The notes: generated from the letters alone by a model not told the origin. A stretch of DNA of 64,000 nt from a bacterium (GCA_030429975.1 JAUIGB010000001.1:108190-172189), one strand, 5' to 3'. Positions 29,127 to 38,193 are shown, numbered from the stretch's first letter. Program-made: numbers and translations.

Positions 29127-29429
29127 CTATGTAACTCTCGCTGGGTGCAAGCTATCGACTAGCTCGTTATGCTTAGCCCTAGCATGCTCGAACTCCTCGG
29201 CACTCTTCGGGTTCATCAGTCGTTCGGCCCAATAGCTCATTCTCTCCTTGGGCGACATACCCTCGGTTGGGTCGACGTCGACCACTTCTTGCTCGGCTAG
29301 CCCATGTGTATCGCAGGGCTTGATGATCTCCACGCCGGAGACACGATCAAAGAAGTGATGCATCTCGGTTTTTACATAAACCTTGACCCTGCAACCGCAC
29401 TCTGCGGTCACGGTCTGAGTTTCAGACAT
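29127..29429 (-). CDS. hypothetical protein
   Basis: 100-aa ORF upstream of the zinc-ribbon ORF, similar composition. Confidence 0.6.
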   Translation of the reverse strand: MSETQTVTAECGCRVKVYVKTEMHHFFDRVSGVEIIKPCDTHGLAEQEVVDVDPTEGMSPKERMSYWAERLMNPKSAEEFEHARAKHNELVDSLHPARVT

Positions 29430-29526
29430 AGCGAGTCCTCTCTGCCTGTTTGTCGAATTACTATCCCTTTGGGACTAGGGATATTTTGCTGTTTTATTGA
29501 TTAGATTGCAAGCATAAGAATAGTTG

Positions 29527-30312
29527 CTACATGCCATGCATCGGGATTACGTCACCATCTGATAGCCTGCTCGGATTGCTTTCATCATCGACGTACAGGT
29601 GCACGTTGGCGAGATAGTCTTTGTACTCTTGAGTTTGCGGAAGGAGGCTCCTGACGTGCGCTAGGCCACTAACGCATACTAGGGCAGCATAGGTATCGAT
29701 ACCAACAGCGTATTCCCATTCACCTTCGTGCTCGTGCAAAAAGCTAGAGAACAATGCTTGTTTGCTTCGTCCCAAGTTGTCTGTATCAGAATAGTGAGCC
29801 ATCACCCATGAACCGAACATTTTAGCCTCCTCTACAGGCTCAAAGTCCCAATGTTCGCCCTTTTCTACGTCGTAATAATTTGAATCGCTAAACCCAACAT
29901 TAAACCAAATCATGGCACCGGCGCTACCACCCGATGCTACAACGTCACCTGAATCTACCCTCTCGCGCATGTCGGTCGTCAGTCCGGCCTCGTTCCAGCG
30001 GTTAATCGCGTTTCTACTGGCACCTCCCGTTACATACAGTACATCAGCTCTATCTAGTAGCGCATTGGCCCTGTCGCGCGACAATGGTTCATCGGCATAG
30101 TCCTGTATCATCAACGGTTCGGGTATATTTTTGTCTTCCGCGATTTTCTTCCAGGTACGTCTTTTGTTATCCAGACTCTCCTGTGTGACACAGGGTGATC
30201 CATCGATAACTAGCTGCGGCGTATCTGTACCGGCCAGATCGAAAATCTCATCAAAAAGAGGCGCCGAGATGACACCACCGCTTAATACCATTTTTCGCTC
30301 ATGTATGGACAT
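29527..30312 (-). CDS. peptidase S51 (peptidase E/cyanophycinase-like) family protein
   Basis: VLYVTGGASRNAINRW; VVASGGSAGAMIWF nucleophile motif. Confidence 0.85.
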   Translation of the reverse strand: MSIHERKMVLSGGVISAPLFDEIFDLAGTDTPQLVIDGSPCVTQESLDNKRRTWKKIAEDKNIPEPLMIQDYADEPLSRDRANALLDRADVLYVTGGASRNAINRWNEAGLTTDMRERVDSGDVVASGGSAGAMIWFNVGFSDSNYYDVEKGEHWDFEPVEEAKMFGSWVMAHYSDTDNLGRSKQALFSSFLHEHEGEWEYAVGIDTYAALVCVSGLAHVRSLLPQTQEYKDYLANVHLYVDDESNPSRLSDGDVIPMHGM

Positions 30313-30432
30313 CGTGATATTGCCTAATTATTTTATATAAAATGACATAGATTATAGTTTTTGTCAATAGACAGTGGTTGTCCTGTTCTTTTGCCGCTAT
30401 CGTGGATGGCGCGCGGGAGATTATCTACGAGG

Positions 30433-31419
30433 TTAGGAGTAGCCTAGCTGGTTCAGAATAGCATCATCGACATCGACATAGCCGGACTCCTCGGCAGCTT
30501 TGCGGCTCTGGCTTGAACGTATACCTGGTAGACGAATTTCGGAAACACCATCGGCTTTACGCGCAATCAATATATCACGAATCATCCGCGAGGCGTTTCT
30601 CTTGAAATCTACCGTATCAATAAGCAGGTTTGGATCAATAGCGATAAACAATGAGCCCCATTCCTCTTTAAAGGTCTTATTGTCTACCCAAGCGCCGTTC
30701 AGGAGTGGTCCTGCCAACATTTCGACCATCATGCCAAGACCTGAACCCTTATAACTATGATCAAATGGCAACAAAGCTCCACTCATGGCAGATGTAGGGT
30801 CGGTCGTCGGGTTGCCGTTGTGATCGATGGCCATATTTTTGGGTATCTGCTCATTTTTTGCCTTAGCAAGTACAAGCCCATAAAAAGTCATGGCGGAGGT
30901 CGCCATATCAAACACAAAGGGATCATCCTCGGTAGGGAACGCATAGCCCAGAGGATTTGTACCAAAAATTGGGTCAAAACTGCCAAATCCTGCCGTCGAG
31001 GCAGGTGAGCGGCTGCAAACAATCCCAATAAGATCCTGCGTAGCAATTTGCTCCGCGTAGTAGGCTTGCGCGCCGTTGCTCGAAAAGGTGTTTTTGACAC
31101 CGACAATGCCAACGCCATGTTCTTTTGCTTTTTGGATCGCTACTTCCATACCAAGCGAAGCAGCAACCGGCGCCGGGTTCGCCCCACCGTCAATGAGTTG
31201 CGATAACTGCGTGTCGCGCTCAACTTTTGGCTCGTACTGAGGTTTGATGTTCTGGAGTGGCTCGGTGCCGGTCATTTTTATAAGACCCTGAGTCTTATTG
31301 TTAGACATTTCCGCCCATAGAAGATAGTCTACAGTGCGCGCAGTATCGACTGTGTTGAATCCGCTCTCCTGAAATGTATTAGTTATTTTTACTCGTAGGT
31401 CTGTAATGGCTAATTTCAT
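30433..31419 (-). CDS. Ldh/malate dehydrogenase family (Ldh2-type) oxidoreductase
   Basis: VGIVGVKNTFSSNGAQAYYAEQIA; GTNPLGYAFPT; FDMATSAM; KGSGLGMMVEMLAGPLLNGA. Confidence 0.92.
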   Translation of the reverse strand: MKLAITDLRVKITNTFQESGFNTVDTARTVDYLLWAEMSNNKTQGLIKMTGTEPLQNIKPQYEPKVERDTQLSQLIDGGANPAPVAASLGMEVAIQKAKEHGVGIVGVKNTFSSNGAQAYYAEQIATQDLIGIVCSRSPASTAGFGSFDPIFGTNPLGYAFPTEDDPFVFDMATSAMTFYGLVLAKAKNEQIPKNMAIDHNGNPTTDPTSAMSGALLPFDHSYKGSGLGMMVEMLAGPLLNGAWVDNKTFKEEWGSLFIAIDPNLLIDTVDFKRNASRMIRDILIARKADGVSEIRLPGIRSSQSRKAAEESGYVDVDDAILNQLGYS

Positions 31420-31427
31420 GCACTCAT

Positions 31428-31467
31428 CATATCAAAAAGACGATCAAATAGTCGTCTCTCTGATATG
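31428..31467. repeat. inverted repeat overlapping the ldh-type gene promoter
   Basis: CATATCA..AGACGA tcaaatag TCGTCT..TGATATG. Confidence 0.6.
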
Positions 31468-31483
31468 GCGGAGGAGGGGAGAT
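31466..31483 (-). repeat. copy of tRNA-Ser(GCT) 3' end fragment
   Basis: TGGCGGAGGAGGGGAGAT identical to 31650-31667. Confidence 0.75.
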
Positions 31484-31649
31484 GCAGGCTAAAGTCCTCC
31501 GCTCGTTCGCAAAAGAAAATGCTACGCGCTTTCTTTTACTTCTCTCGCTTCACCGAACTCCTGCTTGGCACCGTCACAGACGGCGCGCGGGAGTTCTAAT
31601 CTCGCCACAACAAGAAGAAAAACGAGACGTAAAGCCTCGTTTCTCTTCT

Positions 31650-31742
31650 TGGCGGAGGAGGGGAGATTCGAACTCCCGCTGCAGGTTTCCCCACACTAAC
31701 GATTTAGCAAACCGTCCCCTTCAGCCACTTGGGTACTCCTCC
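31650..31742 (-). tRNA. tRNA-Ser(GCT), CCA encoded
   Basis: - strand GGAGGAG...ACGGT TTGCTAA ATCGT anticodon arm, long variable arm, GAGTTCGAATCTC. Confidence 0.93.
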
Positions 31743-31777
31743 GTGCTTGCGAGTCACATGTAACACGTTTCACGCAG

Positions 31778-31793
31778 CAGCCACTTGGGTACT
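31778..31793 (-). repeat. copy of tRNA-Ser(GCT) 5' end fragment
   Basis: CAGCCACTTGGGTACT identical to 31722-31737. Confidence 0.7.
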
Positions 31794-31812
31794 GCCTGTG
31801 TATTGTAACACT

Positions 31813-31902
31813 TGGCGGAGAGGGAGGGATTCGAACCCTCGAAGGCTTTTACACCTTGCCGGTTTTCAAGACCGGTACCATCAACCACTCGGTCACCTCT
31901 CC
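31813..31902 (-). tRNA. tRNA-Ser(TGA), CCA encoded
   Basis: - strand GGAGAGG..CCGGT CTTGAAA ACCGG anticodon arm, GGGTTCGAATCCC. Confidence 0.93.
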
Positions 31903-31934
31903 ATACTTGGATTATACTAGCAAATTAACCCCTG

Positions 31935-32603
31935 TTAGTCCATAGGTTGACGGCTAATAGAAGCAACCCAAACACGTCTCGCGCCAGAATCACATAAAGT
32001 TTTGGTAGCGTATTTCACCGTTGCCCCTGTTGTTATTACGTCGTCCAGTAATAGATAAATCTTTTCAGGATCTAGGCTCTTGCTACATGTAAACGCACGT
32101 TTGGCCTGTTCTATGCGTTTGGCGCGCCCTACGGACCTCTGTTGAGCGGTTGTTGCTCTTCGTAGACTCGTTTGCATGGAAAGACCACGCATTTTTGCGA
32201 ACTGTCGTGCTATCAACAACATGTGATCATATCCTCTTTGGCGAATATGGGGGCTAATGGTCGGCACCGGTACGACAATTACGCTTGCTGGCATGTCTGG
32301 CAACTGATCATGTAACAACTGGGCCAGGGTAGTGCTCGCTGATTTCGTATTGGTAAATTTGAAATTACCAATTAGTCGTTGTAGATGATCGCGCCTATCC
32401 GCTATACACCACACGCGTTCGTATGGCACCTTGCATTCCTTGCAAATTCCATTTTTACCCGCAGGCCTTTTGGCACAGGCACCGCAGTACAAAAACGGCT
32501 CCTCTGTAATGTCGTTTTTACAACTATCGCACAATAAGACACCCTCTGTTCCGCATCCAGAACAGAGGTGAGGGGCAAGAAAAGCAATATAGTTATCAAT
32601 CAT
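31935..32603 (-). CDS. ComF family protein (double zinc ribbon + phosphoribosyltransferase)
   Basis: CSGCGTEGVLLCDSC; YCGACAKRPAGKNGICKEC; IYLLLDDVITTGATVKYATKTL PRPP motif. Confidence 0.92.
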   Translation of the reverse strand: MIDNYIAFLAPHLCSGCGTEGVLLCDSCKNDITEEPFLYCGACAKRPAGKNGICKECKVPYERVWCIADRRDHLQRLIGNFKFTNTKSASTTLAQLLHDQLPDMPASVIVVPVPTISPHIRQRGYDHMLLIARQFAKMRGLSMQTSLRRATTAQQRSVGRAKRIEQAKRAFTCSKSLDPEKIYLLLDDVITTGATVKYATKTLCDSGARRVWVASISRQPMD

Positions 32604-32634
32604 TGTAATTTTTACGTTTACCCACCAGGATAGG

Positions 32635-32663
32635 TTGATTATCCCACTAGTATTAGCTATACT
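32635..32663 (+). promoter_or_regulatory. sigma70-type promoter for hsp20
   Basis: TTGATT-17 nt-TATACT. Confidence 0.6.
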
Positions 32664-32709
32664 GTAGGAGACTAATTGTCAAGAGCCAAGTGTAAAAGTG
32701 GAGGATACA

Positions 32710-33180
32710 ATGGCCCGTAAACCAAACGAAGACGATCTCTTGATGGAGGACGAGTTGGCCGCAGCGTTTCTAAACGATGACGACCTGAGCGATAGCGACA
32801 ACAGTGCCGCTGCAGCACCAGCAACAACCGAAGAAGATTCTACCGAAGAAGATTTTCCGGGCCAGCTTGCCGTTGATGTCTTTGAGACCGAAGAAAAGCT
32901 AGTAGTAAAAGCGAGAACTGCTGGCGTAAACAAGGATGATTTGGATGTCAGTATTTCCGATGGAATTCTGACAATCAGCGGAACGCTGAGCGGTGGCGAC
33001 GAATCAGGAACAACTAACTGGCACATCCAGGAATGCTATTGGGGCGAATTTAGCCGTACGCTAGCATTGCCTGTGGCCGTAAAAGAAGATGAAGTAGAAG
33101 CTGTCCTAAAAGACGGTGTACTAACTATCGGCTTTACAAAGGTCAAACAAGAACAGGCCAAAAAGATCCAGGTTCTATAG
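32710..33180 (+). CDS. Hsp20/alpha-crystallin family small heat shock protein
   Basis: KLVVKARTAGVNKDDLDVSISDGILTISG ... YWGEFSRTLALP..VLKDGVLTIGFTK; SD GGAGG before 32710. Confidence 0.93.
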   Translation: MARKPNEDDLLMEDELAAAFLNDDDLSDSDNSAAAAPATTEEDSTEEDFPGQLAVDVFETEEKLVVKARTAGVNKDDLDVSISDGILTISGTLSGGDESGTTNWHIQECYWGEFSRTLALPVAVKEDEVEAVLKDGVLTIGFTKVKQEQAKKIQVL

Positions 33181-33198
33181 TATAGACCCCGATCGCAC

Positions 33199-33225
33199 AA
33201 AAACCCCGCATCAGCGGGGTTTTTG
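33199..33225 (+). terminator. rho-independent terminator for hsp20
   Basis: AAAACCCCGC atca GCGGGGTTTTT. Confidence 0.85.
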
Positions 33226-33253
33226 GTATAGGTAGATTTGTTATGCTAAACAT

Positions 33254-33285
33254 AAAAAAATAGCCCCTTGAGTCGGGGCTATTTT
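33254..33285 (-). terminator. rho-independent terminator for the pilin array
   Basis: AAAAAAATAGCCCC ttgagt CGGGGCTATTTT; T-run on - strand. Confidence 0.8.
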
Positions 33286-33299
33286 GATTTGCGCGTGTG

Positions 33300-33713
33300 T
33301 TAGGCTCCGTCTGTAAAGCTCGATATGACAAAGTTGACGACAGCGTAGGCCAGAATAGCAACTACGACACCTACGATTGCATATAGTATCGTATTTTTTG
33401 CTTCCTGCACCTTGGTGGAGTCACCACCAGATACCACATAGCGTATACCACCGATAATCAACATAATGACGCTGATCGCACCGATGATAAATAGCATGAC
33501 GTTTGTGATGGTTCGGAAAATTCCACCCTGGCCACCTTCGCCAAATAGGCTGGCAGCATCACCTTGCTGATCTTTTCCTTGCGCTGCGTTTGCGCCATCC
33601 TGCAGACCCATATCAAAAACGGCGTGTGCTGGTACTGCCGCGAATACCCCAAAACCTAGCGCTAGCGCTGGCACCATCAAGGCAGACGACATTAATTTCT
33701 TTAGTTTATTCAT
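33300..33713 (-). CDS. VirB2/TrbC-like pilin paralog 1
   Basis: Signal peptide ending AHA; VIMLIIGGIRYVVSGGDSTKVQEAKNTILYAIVGVVVAILAYAVVNFVI. Confidence 0.8.
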   Translation of the reverse strand: MNKLKKLMSSALMVPALALGFGVFAAVPAHAVFDMGLQDGANAAQGKDQQGDAASLFGEGGQGGIFRTITNVMLFIIGAISVIMLIIGGIRYVVSGGDSTKVQEAKNTILYAIVGVVVAILAYAVVNFVISSFTDGA

Positions 33714-33782
33714 TTTCTAATACCTTTCGCTTTGTATTAATCTGCTTATACTTATACCAAACTATCAGTAATTTGTTAAGGC

Positions 33783-34154
33783 TTAGCCATTTCCGCTAAA
33801 GGCGTCTAGAACGAAGTTTACTATTGCATATGCCAGTATAGCGACCACCAGGCCTACGACCGCGTACAGAACAATGTCTTTAGCCGCCTTAATGTTACTT
33901 GCATCGCCGTTGCTAGTGGCGTAACGTATACCGCCTATAATTATCATAATAACGGCTATCGCACCCAGAATAAATAGCATCATATTGACGATGGTCTTTA
34001 TTCCTTCCTGCAGACTAGTGTCGTTACCGTCATTTATATCATCCACTGATTGACGTATGTCATCAGCGGCGCTCGCATGTACCGTTGCGACTGGCGCGGC
34101 CATGACACCAAACATCATTGCCAGACTAGTGAGTGTTAAGGTTAGTTTTTTCAT
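33783..34154 (-). CDS. VirB2/TrbC-like pilin paralog 2
   Basis: VIMIIIGGIRYATSNGDASNIKAAKDIVLYAVVGLVVAILAYAIVNFVLDAF. Confidence 0.8.
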   Translation of the reverse strand: MKKLTLTLTSLAMMFGVMAAPVATVHASAADDIRQSVDDINDGNDTSLQEGIKTIVNMMLFILGAIAVIMIIIGGIRYATSNGDASNIKAAKDIVLYAVVGLVVAILAYAIVNFVLDAFSGNG

Positions 34155-34165
34155 ACTCCTCCTAT

Positions 34166-34555
34166 TTATGGTCCGCCCGTGAAAAAGTCCAAGACGAAGT
34201 TTACTATTGCATATGCCAATATGGCAACGACCAAACCTACGACTGAATATAGTATGGTATCCTTGGCAGCCTTGGTATTGTTTGAATCGCCGTTACTGGT
34301 GGTGTATCGTATGCCACCTATGATAATCATGATTACCGCGACAAAGCCTAATACCGCCAGCAGAAGGTTCACTACGTTTTTAATCAATGGTTCTAATTCT
34401 TCGTCCGAACTGTCACATAGTGGCGAACCGGCACCGGCACCCTGACAAGAGTTATCAACGATATTCAGGGCACTAACGTCAGATACTCCAACAAGCGGCA
34501 GGGCAACCATAAAGGCGACCAATAGCGCTACTAGTGCTGATTTGATGTATTTCAT
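34166..34555 (-). CDS. VirB2/TrbC-like pilin paralog 3
   Basis: VIMIIIGGIRYTTSNGDSNNTKAAKDTILYSVVGLVVAILAYAIVNFVLDFF. Confidence 0.8.
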   Translation of the reverse strand: MKYIKSALVALLVAFMVALPLVGVSDVSALNIVDNSCQGAGAGSPLCDSSDEELEPLIKNVVNLLLAVLGFVAVIMIIIGGIRYTTSNGDSNNTKAAKDTILYSVVGLVVAILAYAIVNFVLDFFTGGP

Positions 34556-34899
34556 TATGGCGTTCCTCCTGTGCCACCAGCCTGTCCCGCCACCATCGCG
34601 ACAACGAAGTTTGTTATGGCCGCGGCTATTATTACTACTATTAGCCCCACGACGGCGTACATTATAGTGTTTTTCGCGGTTTGTATACCATTACTATCGC
34701 CATTGCTAGACGTATAGCGAATTCCGCCTACTATTATAACTATAATGGCAGCAAAGGCCGCTACGGCATATACGATATTCAATATATCCGCGACGACTTC
34801 ACCTGTAATTTGTGTCGGTGCCGTGGCGTCTAGGCCTATGTCGCTTGGATCAATAGTGATGTCTGTTTGCTGATTAGCCACGACCGCCGCCTCCGCCAA
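34555..34899 (-). CDS. VirB2/TrbC-like pilin paralog 4
   Basis: IIVIIVGGIRYTSSNGDSNGIQTAKNTIMYAVVGLIVVIIAAAITNFVV; no obvious N-terminal signal peptide. Confidence 0.78.
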   Translation of the reverse strand: MAEAAVVANQQTDITIDPSDIGLDATAPTQITGEVVADILNIVYAVAAFAAIIVIIVGGIRYTSSNGDSNGIQTAKNTIMYAVVGLIVVIIAAAITNFVVAMVAGQAGGTGGTP

Positions 34900-34926
34900 A
34901 GAAGTTTCCGATATTTGAAAAGTTCA

Positions 34927-35370
34927 TTATCCAAAGAATCCTGTAATAAAGTTGATTACTGCTACGGCCATTATGGAGATAACTAGGCCTATTATGGCGT
35001 TTGTTATTGTCTTGCGTGCCGCTTGAGTGCCGCTACTGTTGTCTCCAGAGGTTATGTATTTAAAACCGCCGTATATCACGAATGCCAGCGATACATAAGC
35101 CGCCGCCGTAAGTATCATCGTCGCGATATTTAGCGCTATTCTAGACAGCCAGCCACCTATGCCTTGACCTGTGTCCTGCGCTGAATTTCCTCCGTTAGTT
35201 GGAGGCATTATGTTTCCAGTCCCAGCCTCACACAGACCATCATACCAGCTAGGGAAAAACGGATTTTGATTAGGGCAGTCAGCCGCCTGTGCCGTGGACG
35301 ACGGACCAAACACCAGCCCCCCTACTACGAACGATGCGATCATTGTCATACTAATTATTAGGCGTTTCAT
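34927..35370 (-). CDS. VirB2/TrbC-like pilin paralog 5
   Basis: Signal peptide; FVIYGGFKYITSGDNSSGTQAARKTITNAIIGLVISIMAVAVINFITGF. Confidence 0.75.
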   Translation of the reverse strand: MKRLIISMTMIASFVVGGLVFGPSSTAQAADCPNQNPFFPSWYDGLCEAGTGNIMPPTNGGNSAQDTGQGIGGWLSRIALNIATMILTAAAYVSLAFVIYGGFKYITSGDNSSGTQAARKTITNAIIGLVISIMAVAVINFITGFFG

Positions 35371-35375
35371 TGCGC

Positions 35376-35876
35376 TTATTCTACCACGTCACCAGATGAG
35401 TTATCAATCGGTTGGCCCGTTTCTGGATCTATTTGTTCAGACTGTTCGGTTGGTTCCGGAGCGTTTATGACATTGCTAGGTATCAGCCATGCTATCAATG
35501 CTATCGTCAACACGTACATTAATATTCCAACTACGACGTTCCGGACTACTTTTATGGCCTGCGAGACTTTCTGTTTGTCGTCGCGCGCGCTGGCATACAG
35601 GATGCCCGCATAGGCGAGAGCGCCCATTGAAATCGCCCCTATCAAAGTCGTCATGACGATCAGAGCTATTTGTATCATCTGCCCGATAGCTTCTACGCCC
35701 GTCTCGCCCTCACACCCTACGAGGTGTGTCTTTGTGTCACCGCAACCACCACCAGTTCCGCCACTACTACCACCGCCAAACAGGTTCTGCAGAAAACCTT
35801 GAGCCTCTACCTGAGCAGGGTTGGCGATGACTAGTGCTAGTACGGCAACCGAGATTAGTATTATTTTCTTTATCAT
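35376..35876 (-). CDS. VirB2-like membrane protein, larger relative
   Basis: AGILYASARDDKQKVSQAIKVVRNVVVGILMYVLTIALIAWLIP; ATGA overlap with the upstream gene. Confidence 0.7.
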   Translation of the reverse strand: MIKKIILISVAVLALVIANPAQVEAQGFLQNLFGGGSSGGTGGGCGDTKTHLVGCEGETGVEAIGQMIQIALIVMTTLIGAISMGALAYAGILYASARDDKQKVSQAIKVVRNVVVGILMYVLTIALIAWLIPSNVINAPEPTEQSEQIDPETGQPIDNSSGDVVE

Positions 35877-37111
35877 GGTCCGAATAACCCTCCTGGAACA
35901 AGCCAATTAACTAGTGCCAATAGTAGCACGTATAGTAATAACCCAATTACAATATTGCGGATCAACTCCTTTGATGCCGCGACGTTGCCCTCGTTATCCT
36001 CAGCCTTGGCGTACAATACCGACGCCCAGGCTAATCCCGCAACTGCCGCCGCACCTACTGCGAACGATAGGACAATAGCCGCGATCTTTAACAAATTCTG
36101 AAAGGCCAAGTTGCCCTCGTCTGTACCGCAGGCCAATAGGTTTACACGGGCCTTGCCACAACGTGAATCCGGAACAAAAGGCGAGTCACCATCAACCCCA
36201 TCTGCCGCATCTGGCTCGGAGCCGTCTAAGCATTTTGATGGATCGTTAGGGTCTATGCCGCCACGTCCCTCACAAGGATCTGGTGGGGGTGGTGGCGCAG
36301 GCGACTCACATTTAGGACTTCCGTTTTCGTTCCAGTTTCCTCCCCGACTTTCACATTCCGTTGGATCAGTTGTTCGATTGCGCATTTCGTCGTTCAAGCA
36401 TTGCTCGTACGCGGCTCTGTCCGCTAACAAATACTCCATATCGCCGATATCACCCCCGTCGTTATTCGGAGACTCAAAACCAGGTTGGCGTGATTGGTCG
36501 CTACAGTGCCTAACCACGTCGTTATATAAATTGTCACAACGCCGATTCGCTTCAGCGGCACTCTCTCCGTTTATTCTAGTACACGATTCACCTATGAGTT
36601 GTTCTACCGGCTTTTCTACACCCTCGACTATCGGTTGGTTTATATCCCTAATCGGATCGCATCCATGCTCATCAGTGTCCGAACCGTGATTACAACCAAT
36701 CGCAACCCTCTGAATCAGCTCGTTGTCTTCGCATCGCGAGACGTCCATTGAACGAGTGTTGCAGTACACCAGCGCATTCACACATTCACCACCCCTTGTA
36801 TTGATGCCGAACCAGGGTGACTCTACACACCCTCTAGCCCTGTCTACATAATTGTCATAACCTTGCGCGTTATCTCCACCGAAGTTAGCTTTTACATTGC
36901 TTGGTAGCCTGTTCCATGTTTCTTCTAGGCAGTTATCGTATCTAGCGCTATTCTTATCAGAAGTATAGTCATCTCCTATCTCGCTGGTACTACGACACCA
37001 GCCCTCATCGGTGACCTCAGCGCTAACTGATTGGGGCTGAACCACTAGTCCCACAATAAAGATGAGAGGCGCGAGGATAATTGATTTTATTATTGTTTGT
37101 TTTATGCTCAT
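35873..37111 (-). CDS. Cys-rich secreted protein with VirB2-like C-terminal TM hairpin
   Basis: Signal peptide; ~13 Cys in ectodomain; C-term ASVLYAKAEDNEGNVAASKELIRNIVIGLLLYVLLLALVNWLVP. Confidence 0.7.
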   Translation of the reverse strand: MSIKQTIIKSIILAPLIFIVGLVVQPQSVSAEVTDEGWCRSTSEIGDDYTSDKNSARYDNCLEETWNRLPSNVKANFGGDNAQGYDNYVDRARGCVESPWFGINTRGGECVNALVYCNTRSMDVSRCEDNELIQRVAIGCNHGSDTDEHGCDPIRDINQPIVEGVEKPVEQLIGESCTRINGESAAEANRRCDNLYNDVVRHCSDQSRQPGFESPNNDGGDIGDMEYLLADRAAYEQCLNDEMRNRTTDPTECESRGGNWNENGSPKCESPAPPPPPDPCEGRGGIDPNDPSKCLDGSEPDAADGVDGDSPFVPDSRCGKARVNLLACGTDEGNLAFQNLLKIAAIVLSFAVGAAAVAGLAWASVLYAKAEDNEGNVAASKELIRNIVIGLLLYVLLLALVNWLVPGGLFGP

Positions 37112-37172
37112 AATTCTTTATGTATAGAATATCCCGACTAGGGTTAAAACACAAGCATTACAGTAGTCAGAA

Positions 37173-38174
37173 TTACTGTGTGTCAGCGCCTGTATAATCA
37201 TTTGGAAAACTTACTTTTATTGCTTTTGGATATGAGACGTTCGTTGTTTTGGTCGCTTTGTAGTTAGTGCTTTTCCATTGAATTTCCTCGACTATCCTTA
37301 CGGGCAAGTTTTTTTCTTGGTCTACCCAGATATCTACATTATTATCTAGCCCACTTATTGCGACAGGCCCCTTGATCCCGATAACTTCATTGAGCCTTTC
37401 GCTCAGTTTTGCCATGGCTTCACCATTGATTGCGACTTCGTACACTTTATAATCTTTGTTGTTCTCCGACTCCGTTCTTACATTCATGATGCTATAGACG
37501 TTATTACTGGATATATAATCTATGAGTTCTTTTCTGTCGTTGTCTTTAAAGTTACCAAGAATGATAGCCCCCATAGTGCGGGTAATATAGGTTCGCAAAA
37601 AGCCCGGGTCGTTTACTAGGCCGTATTCTGGTCCAGGAGCCTCAACCCATTCTTGCAGTGGAGTATCTTCAAAGCTGGATAGTGTCGACTCTTCTAGGCG
37701 CATAATTTGGCCTTTATCCTGCATAGAAACCACGCTGCCACTCGCAACAAGTTTATCGCTACTCTCGCTACTTTCTGTAATCTCGGTATCTTTTACCGAA
37801 TATTCGAAGTCGTATGCATTATTTGGTGCAGCGGGGTTACTAAAATCCGATTGCACCTTTAGCTGTACTTCGCGCTCACTAACATCTCCCGAATTCTCGA
37901 CTCTACTTTGATCTTTTATATCTCTTTCTACATAAGACACCTGCATTGCGTTATCTAACATCGCGTAGAAATTTCGCTCATTTGCTCCCAATAGCCACAA
38001 AGCTCCTGCCAAAGCCGCGAACACTACTAATAAAAACGTGAACAAGATGGTTATCGCTTTAGTAATCTTGTTCCTATTTTTTTGTGCTTGCTGTGGATCC
38101 GGTATTGGCTCCATGCCCAAATAATCCGGAATATTCGGGTTTGGATTGTTTGAACTTTGTTGCTCGGGTTGCAT
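37173..38174 (-). CDS. single-TM hypothetical protein
   Basis: 333-aa ORF; N-terminal TM. Confidence 0.7.
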   Translation of the reverse strand: MQPEQQSSNNPNPNIPDYLGMEPIPDPQQAQKNRNKITKAITILFTFLLVVFAALAGALWLLGANERNFYAMLDNAMQVSYVERDIKDQSRVENSGDVSEREVQLKVQSDFSNPAAPNNAYDFEYSVKDTEITESSESSDKLVASGSVVSMQDKGQIMRLEESTLSSFEDTPLQEWVEAPGPEYGLVNDPGFLRTYITRTMGAIILGNFKDNDRKELIDYISSNNVYSIMNVRTESENNKDYKVYEVAINGEAMAKLSERLNEVIGIKGPVAISGLDNNVDIWVDQEKNLPVRIVEEIQWKSTNYKATKTTNVSYPKAIKVSFPNDYTGADTQ

Positions 38175-38193
38175 ACTGCATATGATTATATCA

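Noticed and set aside
31482-31920. + strand ORFs containing RRRGDSNSRCRFPHTNDLANRP and WRRGRDSNPRRLLHLAGFQDRYHQPLGH
   Set aside because: These are read-throughs of antisense tRNA-Ser genes, a common spurious annotation
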